DNA of 64,000 bases from an uncultured Alphaproteobacteria bacterium (GCA_934254675.1 CAKQLP010000008.1:23843-87842), one strand, 5' to 3'. Shown: positions 17,761 through 26,516, numbered from the stretch's first letter. Notes: generated by a model from the sequence alone, not told the origin. Made by a program: numbers and translations.

Positions 17761-19461
17761 ATGATGAAAAACTGTGTTACAAGGTGTGCTACATATCATA
17801 ACTCATTGAAAAAAATGTATCACACGTCCCCCGAACCACATTTGTACTTGAGAAATAATATATTCTATTGTAGAATTGAACTTCCTTCAATTAACAAAAG
17901 AAGAAAATTTATACGATTTTCTTTAGGTACAGCAAATTACTATGAGGCGCGCCAAATGATACAAGATATAGAGAGGATAAATAAACTTTTTAGTGAACTT
18001 AAAGAATTATATGAACAACTTAATATTCAGCATAGATTTATACAAAACAATACTCCGTCATCTAATCAAGTACAATGTGTAGATGTATTAGATGAAAATT
18101 CGGATAAGGAATTATTGAAAAATTTTATTGCTGCATATGATAGATGCTATAATATTAAACTAGATAAGATTATATCATACATTAAGATGCATATTAAAGA
18201 TTGTGATTATACTCTTACAAATGCTGGAACTAGTCAAGAATATTTAGAAGACAAGAGAGACCTGCAAAAGAGAATTAATTTTTTAAAAACTTATATGTTG
18301 AGTATGGAAGAATATAAAAATATTTGTAAATCTGCAGAAGCGGTAATTATTCAAGCTCAAAATATTCTGAACTTCTCAAATGCTCTTGTATCGCATCAAG
18401 GGGGTAAACAAAATATTGTAGAGGAGCCTAATTATAAGGAATTTGAAGTTCCTCATCATACAATACAAGAAGTAATAGAACGAATGAAAATAGATTTAAG
18501 ACACAATATGAGTGAATACGAAATTACGCGCAAACAACAAGATATTGCTAATGCGCTAGGAACAGTAGAGATAGAATTATCTAATGATTATAATAAGATT
18601 AATAATCAAAAAATGATAAATCAGATAGAAGCCAATATAAAGGATGAAGCAAAGATAAAAGCCAAAACTATTAACCGAAAACTTAGAAGTATAAGATCTT
18701 TAATTGAAAGTGCTAATAAGTTGGAGCCAGAATACTATAAACCATACACTATTACCCTACTTTCAGAAAAAAGATCTATAGCTACAACAGAACGGAAAGA
18801 ATATCTTCCATATAGTGAAGATGAACTTATTAAAATATTTGATATTAATAATCCAGTATTTAAAAAATATCCAGATATTTTTTGGGCTTGTATGGTAGCT
18901 CTTTATTGTGGAGCCAGAACAAATGGAGCTACAACACTAAGATATGATGATATTGTCACAAAAGATAATATACAGTGTTTTGATTTTAAAATAACTGAGG
19001 AGGATGAAGAGGTTGATATAAAAAAATTAAAAACATCAGCTACTGTTAGAAAAGTTCCAATACATTCAAAATTGATAGAGCTAGGCTTTCTTGATTATAT
19101 AAAAAGGCATAAAAAGAAAAATAAAGACAATTTTATCTTTTCCAGAGCATTAACGAAAAAAGATACCTATAATAGGCACTTTATGCGCCCATTGTTTGCT
19201 TATTTAGAAAAAATTGGGATAAAAAAAGATAGATGGAAGTCTTTTCATTCTTTCAGAACAAATATAAATAAAGCCTTAAGAGATTGTGGAGTAGATGAAA
19301 CCTTTAGAAATGATATTGTGGGATGGGAAGGGAAAACAACCCCAGACAGGCATTATTCAACTAATAGCTTAACAGAAATCCAAGAGCAGTTGGAAAAGCT
19401 GGACTATGATTTTCTAGACCCTTATCTTGAAAAATGGAAAGAGTCTATGAAAGACAAGTAG
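17761..19461 (+). CDS. Tyrosine recombinase (island integrase)
   Basis: A 566-residue integrase. The C-terminal catalytic domain has the first Arg in LYCGARTNGATTLR, the Lys in LKTSATVRKVPIH, HSFRTN as the H-x-x-R box, and the nucleophilic Tyr in RHYSTNSL preceded by His. Residues 20-60 (YLRNNIFYCRIELPS) resemble the arm-site-binding strand domain. The middle 300 residues form a long helical core-binding and linker region, larger than in most phage integrases. It starts 168 bases after the tRNA and would catalyse insertion into and excision from that site. ATGATG at the start leaves a one-codon ambiguity. Confidence 0.93.
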   Translation: MMKNCVTRCATYHNSLKKMYHTSPEPHLYLRNNIFYCRIELPSINKRRKFIRFSLGTANYYEARQMIQDIERINKLFSELKELYEQLNIQHRFIQNNTPSSNQVQCVDVLDENSDKELLKNFIAAYDRCYNIKLDKIISYIKMHIKDCDYTLTNAGTSQEYLEDKRDLQKRINFLKTYMLSMEEYKNICKSAEAVIIQAQNILNFSNALVSHQGGKQNIVEEPNYKEFEVPHHTIQEVIERMKIDLRHNMSEYEITRKQQDIANALGTVEIELSNDYNKINNQKMINQIEANIKDEAKIKAKTINRKLRSIRSLIESANKLEPEYYKPYTITLLSEKRSIATTERKEYLPYSEDELIKIFDINNPVFKKYPDIFWACMVALYCGARTNGATTLRYDDIVTKDNIQCFDFKITEEDEEVDIKKLKTSATVRKVPIHSKLIELGFLDYIKRHKKKNKDNFIFSRALTKKDTYNRHFMRPLFAYLEKIGIKKDRWKSFHSFRTNINKALRDCGVDETFRNDIVGWEGKTTPDRHYSTNSLTEIQEQLEKLDYDFLDPYLEKWKESMKDK

Positions 19462-19559
19462 TTAATAGTTTTTTATTGAGATAGAACCTATTTCAAAACA
19501 TAGTCATTATAACATTTAAGTTCTAATATATATTGGAAATATTAGGGCTTAAATAAGTA

Positions 19560-19802
19560 ATGAATAAAACTTATACAACTATTGAATTAAAAAACTATTT
19601 TGTAGAGGCAAACCCTGAAGTTCTATTATCAACTAAGGTTGTCAGTGCTTATATGGATTTAAGCATATCGTGGTTTAATAATAGAGCGGTTAAAGGAAAT
19701 GGTATTTGCTATAGGGTAATCGGAAACAAACGTTTATATAAAAAACAAGATGTTCTTAATTGGATAAATAATAACTGCCCTTTAGTCTCAGATACTCAAT
19801 AA
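19560..19802 (+). CDS. Excisionase-like HTH protein
   Basis: 80 residues. Residues 24-70 have the pattern of the AlpA/MerR-like winged helix: VVSAYMDLSISWFNNRA as helix-turn-helix, then a wing and KQDVLNWINNNC. Small proteins of this type next to a tyrosine integrase usually bias the reaction towards excision or act as a repressor. No strong ribosome site is seen. The assignment rests on position and the HTH-like pattern. Confidence 0.7.
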   Translation: MNKTYTTIELKNYFVEANPEVLLSTKVVSAYMDLSISWFNNRAVKGNGICYRVIGNKRLYKKQDVLNWINNNCPLVSDTQ

Positions 19803-19880
19803 TAAAGCAGTATCAGGAAAATTTATTATATTTTAACTGTAATATCCTATATATGACTTGATAAGTAGAAAGAGGATAAA

Positions 19881-20519
19881 ATGTCATATATATTTATGGA
19901 TGAAAGCGGAGATTTAGGCTTTAACTTTTCTAAAACTAATACAAGCCGGTATTTTGTGATGTCTTTTTTAATTTCAGATAGTGATGATATCTGCAGAAAA
20001 ATTGTTGCTAAAACAGTTAAAAAAATGACATTACGCAATAGAGCCAATTTTTCCGGTGTGTTTCATTGCAATAAAGAAAATGAAGATGTCAGAAGCAATT
20101 TGCTGAACACTTTGGGTAATAATGAAAGTCTAAAAGTTATAAGTGTTACTTTAGACAAGATTAAATTTATGAATATATGTGGAAATGAGCTGCCACCGTC
20201 AGGAGAACTGTATAATCATATATGTTTGTCGTTGTTTAAGAGATTATACGAACATAGTTTGTTTAATCAAAAAGAACGTAAGCTGTTTATTGCCTCACAG
20301 CGTGAAACAAATAAATATTTGAATGAAAAATTTAAAGATAGTTTAGCCAATATATATGATTTAGAGGTTATTATATCACATCCGAATACATATAAGGGAT
20401 TGCAAGTTGTTGATTTTGTATCGTGGTCTTTCTTTAGGCAATATGAATTTGAAAGTTCAAAATATACAAATTTATTCAAAAACCTTATTATAGATGACTT
20501 TGTTATAAAACGGATATAA
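19881..20519 (+). CDS. DUF3800 protein (predicted RNase H-fold nuclease)
   Basis: A 212-residue protein that opens with the DUF3800 signature FMDESGDLGFNF, where the acidic pair would bind metal. It ends with the second conserved block, ISHPNTYKGLQVVDFVSWSFFRQYE, whose Gln-x2-Asp is also typical. DUF3800 proteins are frequent on mobile elements and in defence neighbourhoods, but no activity has been firmly assigned to the family. AGAGGA precedes the ATG. It stands alone between the excisionase and a large hairpin. Confidence 0.85.
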   Translation: MSYIFMDESGDLGFNFSKTNTSRYFVMSFLISDSDDICRKIVAKTVKKMTLRNRANFSGVFHCNKENEDVRSNLLNTLGNNESLKVISVTLDKIKFMNICGNELPPSGELYNHICLSLFKRLYEHSLFNQKERKLFIASQRETNKYLNEKFKDSLANIYDLEVIISHPNTYKGLQVVDFVSWSFFRQYEFESSKYTNLFKNLIIDDFVIKRI

Positions 20520-20521
20520 AA

Positions 20522-20604
20522 AAACGAAGCACCTTGTTTGCTATTTAGGCATTAGCCAGAGGAACCTACGGGAACCCCACAAAACAAGGAAATTACCTTC
20601 GTTT
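20522..20604. other. Nested inverted-repeat element, possible structured RNA or terminator
   Basis: AAACGAAG (20522) pairs with CTTCGTTT (20597), and inside it CCTTGTTT (20532) pairs with AAACAAGG (20582). The enclosed 42 bases hold a GCTA/TAGC hairpin and a repeated GGAACC. Read on the minus strand, the outer stem is followed by a run of seven T, so it can end the serine recombinase transcript. The large structured core is more than a terminator needs. Confidence 0.6.
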
Positions 20605-20658
20605 AATTATTATATATCATAGAAATATAAAAAAATCAATAAGTTTGCTGAAATTTTA

Positions 20659-21207
20659 CTATTTTTTCAAATAACCATATACAGTTGGTCTAGTAATGCT
20701 GAATTGACGGGCTATTTTAGCAATCGGTGTTCCTTGCTGATATAGTTTGTTTAACTCAGTTACTTGCTCAGTAGAAAGTTTATTTTTACCCCCTTTGTAT
20801 TTTCCTTTAGCTTTAGCAATGGCAACACCCTCTCTAACCCGTTGATTGATTAGTTCTCTTTCTAATTGAGCAACAGCGCCAAGCATAGTCATCATCAGTT
20901 GTTGATACGGGTCTTTCTTATTTGGCGAAAAGGTTAGATTTTCTTTGTGAAAAATAATAGTTACACCTAGTTTATTGATTTCTTCCACTAAATTTAATAA
21001 ATCTCTGGTATTTCTAGCAAGTCTGTCCATTGAATGAACATTGATAACATCACCTTGCCTTAAATTATTAATCATAGCTTGCAATTGAGGTCTATCAGTA
21101 TTTTGGCCGGATAGCTTATCTTCATACTCTCTATCACAAAAAACATTCTGTAATTGTCTTTCTGTATTTTGAACTATAGTTGATACTCTTTTGTAGTTAA
21201 AAATCAT
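20659..21207 (-). CDS. Serine recombinase (resolvase/invertase family)
   Basis: A 182-residue small serine recombinase. The catalytic Ser is at position 9 in YKRVST, followed by the usual acidic loop and the DRLARNTRDL block with both active-site arginines. The long E helix has QLERELINQRVREG, and the C-terminal HTH is IAKIARQFSITRPTVYGYL. GGAG six bases before the ATG at 21207 decides the start. Just upstream lie three copies of ATGTATAT paired with ATTTTACA, a plausible recombination site. It could resolve dimers of the element or invert DNA. Confidence 0.93.
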   Translation of the reverse strand: MIFNYKRVSTIVQNTERQLQNVFCDREYEDKLSGQNTDRPQLQAMINNLRQGDVINVHSMDRLARNTRDLLNLVEEINKLGVTIIFHKENLTFSPNKKDPYQQLMMTMLGAVAQLERELINQRVREGVAIAKAKGKYKGGKNKLSTEQVTELNKLYQQGTPIAKIARQFSITRPTVYGYLKK

Positions 21208-21220
21208 AATAAACTCCACT

Positions 21221-21343
21221 TATGTAAAATGTATATCTTTAATGTTATTTTACATATATAGTAAAAGTGTAAAATTGTCAAGTATTTTAATGTATATTTT
21301 ACACTTCTGTGAATGTATATTCTAACTGTAGTTCTATTTTACA
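21221..21343. repeat. Cluster of inverted repeats, candidate res site
   Basis: TATGTAAAAT (21221) mirrors ATTTTACATA (21247), and GTGTAAAAT (21267) mirrors ATTTTACAC (21296). A third, degenerate copy runs from ATGTATAT (21313) to ATTTTACA (21336). Three subsites of about 26-38 bases just upstream of a resolvase gene match the usual res layout and would also allow autoregulation. Confidence 0.6.
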
Positions 21344-21378
21344 ATATCAGATATTTTATATAAAATTATTACCTTTTG

Positions 21379-22140
21379 TTACATATTTTTAGCAATGGCT
21401 TCAATCAAAGCTGATGCCATACTGTTTGAATCTTTTTTAGATTTTTTAGATTTTAGGTTCTCATCGGGACTGTCAACAACCGAAACAATGGCGTATCTCT
21501 TGTTATTCTTTTCAAAATGTCCGAGAAACATATATACGGTGCCGACTTCATCATCTGTCGAAAAATCCGAAAAACCATACATATCCACGCCTTTAACTTT
21601 CATGTAAGAAAGAAAGCCTTTTTCTATCTTGTTATGCAAAACCGGCAAAATATCCTTAAATTTAGGATTTTGGATAAATTCGCTGTACATTTCCAAATAT
21701 TCCAAAGGCGTGCTTCTTTGCGGCATCAATTTCAATTTAAATAGCAATTCGTCATTTGCTTTGCTGTTATCCTTAAAATCTAATCTGTTTTCGTTCAAAT
21801 CATTAACAGAAATAATACCATAATTCAGTCCAAGAATCACATTGATAAACTGAGTTGTTTCAAGTCCGATATACTCATAATTTTTCAGATAGTTTATTTT
21901 GGCGTTGCTCATATATTCTTGAGCGACAATTTTTCCGCTGTCCAAGTCTTTGACCGCATACGCAACTCCTTTAGCTTGCATCGCTAAAAACGAATTAAGT
22001 AAAATGTTTACATTAGCAATACAAACTTCCCTGTTAAAATCACACTTTCGTTCTACCAACTTTCTGCGGATTTCAGCATCGGCGTTATAGCTGATTAACA
22101 TTGCTAAAACGGAAATAATACACATTTTTAATACGTTCAT
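21379..22140 (-). CDS. Secreted protein with a degenerate penicillin-binding-protein-like domain
   Basis: A 253-residue protein with a signal peptide ending near NADA (residues 1-22). Its core follows the transpeptidase pattern: AYAVKDLDSGKIVAQE resembles the first strand pair of PBPs, FINVILGLNYGIISVND resembles the helix after the SxxK serine, and RYAIVSVVDSPDEN resembles the strand before the C-terminal helix. At the SxxK position the sequence reads ETTQF, and no SxN or KTG box is visible. It is probably an inactive binding fold. GAGGAG before the ATG at 22140 decides the start. Last gene of the island cassette. Confidence 0.55.
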   Translation of the reverse strand: MNVLKMCIISVLAMLISYNADAEIRRKLVERKCDFNREVCIANVNILLNSFLAMQAKGVAYAVKDLDSGKIVAQEYMSNAKINYLKNYEYIGLETTQFINVILGLNYGIISVNDLNENRLDFKDNSKANDELLFKLKLMPQRSTPLEYLEMYSEFIQNPKFKDILPVLHNKIEKGFLSYMKVKGVDMYGFSDFSTDDEVGTVYMFLGHFEKNNKRYAIVSVVDSPDENLKSKKSKKDSNSMASALIEAIAKNM

Positions 22141-22154
22141 TTTTGTTCTCCTCA

Positions 22155-22526
22155 TTATAGTTTTTGTACACTAAAACTATAATCCTCTAAATATATGGGA
22201 GTTAATATATCTCTAATCCTTTTTTCAATAGTGTATTTTATTGAAATTGTTACACCATTTGTTAAATTTACCTGTGCTTGACAAAGTCTAATATGTTTTT
22301 CTTTATCAAAAGAAACTTCAGATATTTTATCTATGGAAGAAATATCAACTCCAGTTTTAATTAGATGTTGAAAGGTACCATTTTGTTCAAAATTATTAAA
22401 TAAATTATTTTTACTATTTTCTGAAAGACATTGTTCAGGAACTAAAAGTTCTTGCTTTTCATAATACATCATTGTTATCAAATAAATACATAGTACAGAA
22501 ACAATACCTAAAAAAAATCTTAGCAT
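22155..22526 (-). CDS. Small membrane-anchored protein, island cassette
   Basis: A 123-residue protein: one N-terminal membrane helix (LRFFLGIVSVLCIYLITMMYY), then a small periplasmic domain with two Cys and a strand pattern (VNLTNGVTISIKYTIEK). Not recognised. AAGGAG six bases before the ATG at 22526 decides the start; its reading frame begins 11 bases past the stop of the gene before it and ends 14 bases before the start of the next, so the three are translated as a unit. Confidence 0.7.
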   Translation of the reverse strand: MLRFFLGIVSVLCIYLITMMYYEKQELLVPEQCLSENSKNNLFNNFEQNGTFQHLIKTGVDISSIDKISEVSFDKEKHIRLCQAQVNLTNGVTISIKYTIEKRIRDILTPIYLEDYSFSVQKL

Positions 22527-22536
22527 TTCACTCTCC

Positions 22537-23034
22537 TTATTTATTTTGTTTAAGAGGGGTACCACAAAATTCGCAATAGCAAACTTCACCAACAATAACT
22601 GTATTTAAGGCACTGCAATTCGGACATTTGATGGTCGTTTTTTCTTTATTTTTTTCAATATTCTCTATATGCTCTGCTAATCTTGCTTTTTCATTATTTT
22701 CTATTTTTAGCTTTAGTTCTTGCATTTCCTCTTTATATTTCTCCAATTCAGAGTTTTTGCTTACATTGATGTTTTCTACGGTTTTTAATATCATCTCTAA
22801 AGATTTTACTTCTTCATTCTTTTCTTCATTCTTTTCTATTTTGGGTTTTAAAAAATGATAGGCTGTTTTTCTAATTAAAAATCCTGGAAGTACTAATATA
22901 ATGTATATACCTAATGCAAACGAAAAACTTTCGAAACTTTGATCATATGCAATGGCGCAAATATCTAAAATAATACCCAAATATAGTAAAATACTACCAA
23001 ATAAACCCACTAATTTTAATATAAATTCTATCAT
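22537..23034 (-). CDS. Membrane protein with coiled coil and C-terminal zinc ribbon
   Basis: A 165-residue protein with two N-terminal membrane helices (about 5-25 and 35-52), a charged coiled coil (85-130, ELEKYKEEMQELKLKIENNE) and a C-terminal zinc ribbon with CPNC and CEFC pairs 16 residues apart. The CEFCGTPL knuckle resembles that in membrane-associated double-zinc-ribbon proteins. It lies in the cassette with two further zinc-ribbon genes. Function unknown; it may bridge the membrane and a cytoplasmic partner. Confidence 0.75.
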   Translation of the reverse strand: MIEFILKLVGLFGSILLYLGIILDICAIAYDQSFESFSFALGIYIILVLPGFLIRKTAYHFLKPKIEKNEEKNEEVKSLEMILKTVENINVSKNSELEKYKEEMQELKLKIENNEKARLAEHIENIEKNKEKTTIKCPNCSALNTVIVGEVCYCEFCGTPLKQNK

Positions 23035-23065
23035 TTTATTTATCTTTATTTATAAACACTATATA

Positions 23066-23761
23066 CTAAATATTTCCTTTTTTTGATAAACTTATAGCTA
23101 TGCTTTTCTGAGCAATTAAGCTGTTAAGATTTACTAATGCTTCTTTAATTATCTTGTCAGAAGTATCTGAATTTTTCATTACTTCGATTTCAATAACAGA
23201 AATTGTTTTGTTAATCTCAGAATCTCCCCAAACAGGAGATGAGACATCGGAAAAACGCAAATCTTCACTAAGTTTATTCAATGTTGGGCGATAAGCTAAA
23301 CATTTATCAATTGTGGCTAATTTATCAAGTCGTTCAATTATTGCCGTTACATTATTCAAATTAGACATTGTTTTTTGGTTGGATTTATATATGCTTTTAC
23401 TTGCTGTTAAAAATACTACGATTGCTGTAAATAAAAGAGTATTTATGATAACCTCTGTATTTATAAATGAGGTATTCTCATTTTTGTAAAATAGGATAAA
23501 TATAATCGCAACAACTATATTGATAAACGTATATGCAGAGAGCAATAAATAAAGAGCCACTCTAGTAATAATCTGTTCAGTTTTTTGTGAAATATATTCA
23601 GCCCAAAGTAATCCACTAAAAAATATAATTTCAGATCCAAGTATAGTGTAATATGCCCATTTTGTTAATCCTGACCAATCATCAATACCCATTTCAGACA
23701 AGATAATTGTTGCAATAAAAGTGACAATTCCACAAATTGATATTGCATTGAATCTATTCAT
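23066..23761 (-). CDS. Four-helix membrane protein of unknown function
   Basis: A 231-residue protein with four membrane segments in the first 120 residues (about 8-25, 35-53, 66-95 and 103-120), then a cytoplasmic helical domain of 110 residues (NNVTAIIERLDKLATIDKC and later). Not recognised. It sits 12 bases after the SPFH gene, so it is probably translated from the same message. The layout of four helices plus a soluble coiled tail would suit a sensor or pore, but nothing in the sequence decides this. Confidence 0.7.
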   Translation of the reverse strand: MNRFNAISICGIVTFIATIILSEMGIDDWSGLTKWAYYTILGSEIIFFSGLLWAEYISQKTEQIITRVALYLLLSAYTFINIVVAIIFILFYKNENTSFINTEVIINTLLFTAIVVFLTASKSIYKSNQKTMSNLNNVTAIIERLDKLATIDKCLAYRPTLNKLSEDLRFSDVSSPVWGDSEINKTISVIEIEVMKNSDTSDKIIKEALVNLNSLIAQKSIAISLSKKGNI

Positions 23762-23773
23762 AATATTAACTCC

Positions 23774-24856
23774 TTATAATTTTTCACCACACTCAGGACA
23801 AAACTTATCAGTATTTTTAATTTGAGCATTGCATTTAGGACACTTCAATTTGCTTACAATAGAAGTATTTTGTTTATTCTCAGTATCAAAACCGCAATTA
23901 CTACAAAATCTTTGTGTTTGCAGAATACGAGCATGGCAATTAGGACATTCTTTTGTGTTTGTTTCAGAAGAAGCTATTTTTATCTCTTTTGCAATACTAC
24001 CAAAAACATCTCCGAGCCCAGAGCCGACGCCAACACCCATTCCTAGTCCCATTCCTGCTCCCATAAGTGATGCAGAAGAAGAATTAGGATTTTTAGCAGC
24101 ACCCTCAAGTGCGTCAAAAGAACGCTCCTGCTGATAATTGTATCCTATGATGTTCATTTCTGCTCGTTTAGCAAGTGCTTTTTTTAATGTTTCGACTCCT
24201 ATATCATCTTCTGGAACATTAATATCATTTACATAAAATGAAACGAGTTCAACTCCGTAATCATCCATAATTGGATATATAGCTTCTTTTAATTTTTTAG
24301 ATAATTCATCCATATAATTATTGATTTCTAAAAAACTAATTTTTTCTTTTATAAAATATGAGGAGATAACATCTTTTACTTTTGTTATATAAATACCTTT
24401 AAAGTAATTACTAATTTTAACCTTATCAAATGTTGGCAATGCAGCAACTAGTTTAATAAAAAATTTTTTAGAATTACTTATGCGCATACTAAATATTCCA
24501 TTTGCACGAACAGGTATAAATATACCATGTGTAGGGTCTTGTATTTGAATAGGAGATGATGTTCCCCATTTTATATCAAGATTATATCCTTTATTTATAT
24601 ACCAAATCTCTGCAGTAAAAGGGCTTTTTCTACCAAACGGTAGATTGATTAGCTTTTTAAGAAATGGAATGTTTGCTGTTTCAAGTGTGTGACGACCACT
24701 ACCAAATATATCTAGTACTTTTCCGCTTTTTACTAGGATGGCTTCTTGCGATTCATTTACAATGAGCTGTGTCCATGAACCAAGTTCTTCATTTGGATAT
24801 TTCCACGCAAAAACATCAGGATCACCGTTATACTTAACAACATCCACTATTGCCAT
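23774..24856 (-). CDS. SPFH-domain protein with glycine-rich linker and two zinc ribbons (YdjI-like)
   Basis: A 360-residue protein. Residues 1-230 are an SPFH/band-7 domain of the virion-core-protein/YdjI type, opening IVDVVKYNGDPDVFAWKYPN and closing with SFYVNDINVPEDD. A Gly/Met-rich linker follows (about 255-285), then two C-terminal ribbons: CPNC...CSNCG and CPKC...CPECG. There is no membrane helix at the N terminus, unlike the core SPFH gene at 7890. In Bacillus, YdjI recruits phage-shock proteins to membranes. AGGGA precedes the ATG at 24856. It is the most recognisable member of the cassette. Confidence 0.88.
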   Translation of the reverse strand: MAIVDVVKYNGDPDVFAWKYPNEELGSWTQLIVNESQEAILVKSGKVLDIFGSGRHTLETANIPFLKKLINLPFGRKSPFTAEIWYINKGYNLDIKWGTSSPIQIQDPTHGIFIPVRANGIFSMRISNSKKFFIKLVAALPTFDKVKISNYFKGIYITKVKDVISSYFIKEKISFLEINNYMDELSKKLKEAIYPIMDDYGVELVSFYVNDINVPEDDIGVETLKKALAKRAEMNIIGYNYQQERSFDALEGAAKNPNSSSASLMGAGMGLGMGVGVGSGLGDVFGSIAKEIKIASSETNTKECPNCHARILQTQRFCSNCGFDTENKQNTSIVSKLKCPKCNAQIKNTDKFCPECGEKL

Positions 24857-24892
24857 TTTATCCCTCATAATCTATTTTACAAAATATAAAAA

Positions 24893-25108
24893 TTATTTGA
24901 TTTCCCATTTTTTCCCACAATTTTGGCATGTAGCCCAGGTCTCAATGATATGTTTTTCTTTTCGTTTTCTAATAAGCATCCATAAAACCCACAATCCACC
25001 AGTGATACATAGCATTAATAAATTCCATATAAAACTACGGCTTTTACTAACAACCATACTCTGAGTGTTTATAACTACGTTTGAAGATTTACATTTTTTA
25101 CATATCAT
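24893..25108 (-). CDS. Small membrane protein with split zinc ribbon
   Basis: 71 residues. The N-terminal CKKC (residues 3-6) and C-terminal CQNC (about 62-65) flank one long hydrophobic segment (SFIWNLLMLCITGGLWVLWM) and a basic stretch RKRKEKH. The two Cys pairs could form one ribbon if the hydrophobic part is a hairpin. AAAGG lies eight bases before the ATG. It lies 36 bases upstream of the SPFH gene and shares its Cys-pair theme. Function unknown. Confidence 0.72.
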   Translation of the reverse strand: MICKKCKSSNVVINTQSMVVSKSRSFIWNLLMLCITGGLWVLWMLIRKRKEKHIIETWATCQNCGKKWEIK

Positions 25109-25145
25109 GTTTGAAACCTTTATATATGCTATTTAACTTACTTAA

Positions 25146-25658
25146 CTATTCTGCATTATTGATGTTTATATCAGTTAACTCAAACTTAAATTCAGGTTCT
25201 TCCAAACTGCCTCTTGTGGTCATACTTCGCTCATAGAAACCAGTTTTTCCTGGGGCTGGAGTTAAATTTCCTGAAAATATTACTTTTTGCCCCTCATTTA
25301 AATTTGCGATTTTTCCGACTATAGGATCTTCTATATTTGTATAAATTGTAAAAATAATTTTAGGAGCTATTTCTATATCAAAATATACAGTATCACCAGT
25401 TGCGGATATATATTTTACTTTTCCGCTCCAATTTGACACATCTCCATTAAAGTTTAATTCATTAAATTCTTTAGTTCTTTTTTTAAATAACAATCTAACC
25501 TGTAAATCGTTATTAGCTGTAGAAACAGAATCTCTATATTTTGTGGCGATATTTACAAAGTTTTTCTGCATATCGTTCTCAAAATCTTCTGCTGCATTAG
25601 TATTAAAACTGATTATGACTGATAAAATAGCCGATATCATAATTAATTTTAGTTTCAT
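25146..25658 (-). CDS. Secreted protein, first gene of the island cassette
   Basis: A 170-residue protein with a signal peptide ending in NAA near residue 23. The mature part is predicted to be beta-rich, with FNGDVSNWSGKVKYI and NLNEGQKVIFSGNLTPA, the latter like an OB-fold strand pair that describes a barrier or binding face. Not recognised with confidence. GGGAG before the ATG at 25658 decides the start. It begins the minus-strand run of seven genes that ends at 21379. Confidence 0.7.
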   Translation of the reverse strand: MKLKLIMISAILSVIISFNTNAAEDFENDMQKNFVNIATKYRDSVSTANNDLQVRLLFKKRTKEFNELNFNGDVSNWSGKVKYISATGDTVYFDIEIAPKIIFTIYTNIEDPIVGKIANLNEGQKVIFSGNLTPAPGKTGFYERSMTTRGSLEEPEFKFELTDININNAE

Positions 25659-25907
25659 ATTTCTCCCTTTCATAACAGTACAAATTTAATACGGTTGTAT
25701 ATTGGCACAAACCAACGTTTTTGCTCACTATGCAAAATAGATGATTCTAAAGAGCTTTATCAACAATGCTGATTGCCTTGAAAGTGTTTGTTTTCCTACA
25801 TTTCAATAGAGTTGGATTAAAAAATTCAAAACAAGTAAAAAACTGGTTGATTTTAACGTTCTATTAAATTGAGCAGTTTTAATAAAACTTTTAATGGAGA
25901 AAATATA

Positions 25908-26516
25908 ATGACTACAATAGGTTACATCAGAGTTAGTTCCAATAAACAGACGCTGGAGCATCAGCGTTTTGAAATAGAGAACTTTGCCGCAAAAGAGCAT
26001 ATAAAAATTGATAGCTGGATTGAAGAAAAAATATCGTCGCGCAAGGCTTTAGAAAAGCGTAAACTAAATGAATTGCTGAAAAACATGAAAGAAAATGATG
26101 TACTGATTACCTGTGAAATATCTCGTTTAGGACGTTCTTTGCTTGAAGTTATGAAAATTTTGGAAACTTGCCTGAACAAAAATTGTCAGGTCTGGACAAT
26201 TAAAGAAAACTACCGCTTAGGCAATGATATTCAAAGCAAAGTATTGGCTTTTGCCTTTGGTCTAGCAGCCGAAATAGAGCGCAATTTAATCTCTCAGCGT
26301 ACGAAATCCAGCTTGGCAAACATCAAAGCCAGCGGGAAAAAACTCGGTCGTCCGTTTACATCAGAATCCAAAAAACTCAAGCTAAGCAAAAACGCCAAAA
26401 AATTTAAGGAATTGTTTGACAAGGGATTGTCAAAATCTCAGCTTGCCAAAACATTTGGAGTCAGCCGCAACACTGTCAGGCATTTTATAGACCGGATGAT
26501 ACTGTCTGTTACTTAA
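25908..26516 (+). CDS. Serine recombinase (resolvase/invertase family), second copy
   Basis: A 202-residue small serine recombinase with the catalytic Ser in GYIRVSSNKQT, the ISRLGRSLLEV block with both arginines, an E helix with AAEIERNLISQRTKSS, the GKKLGRPF hinge and a C-terminal HTH (SQLAKTFGVSRNTVRHFI). GGAG before the ATG at 25908 decides the start. Only distantly like the recombinase at 20659, so it is not a recent duplicate. With it, this gene brackets the SPFH/zinc-ribbon cassette, facing the opposite way. Confidence 0.92.
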   Translation: MTTIGYIRVSSNKQTLEHQRFEIENFAAKEHIKIDSWIEEKISSRKALEKRKLNELLKNMKENDVLITCEISRLGRSLLEVMKILETCLNKNCQVWTIKENYRLGNDIQSKVLAFAFGLAAEIERNLISQRTKSSLANIKASGKKLGRPFTSESKKLKLSKNAKKFKELFDKGLSKSQLAKTFGVSRNTVRHFIDRMILSVT

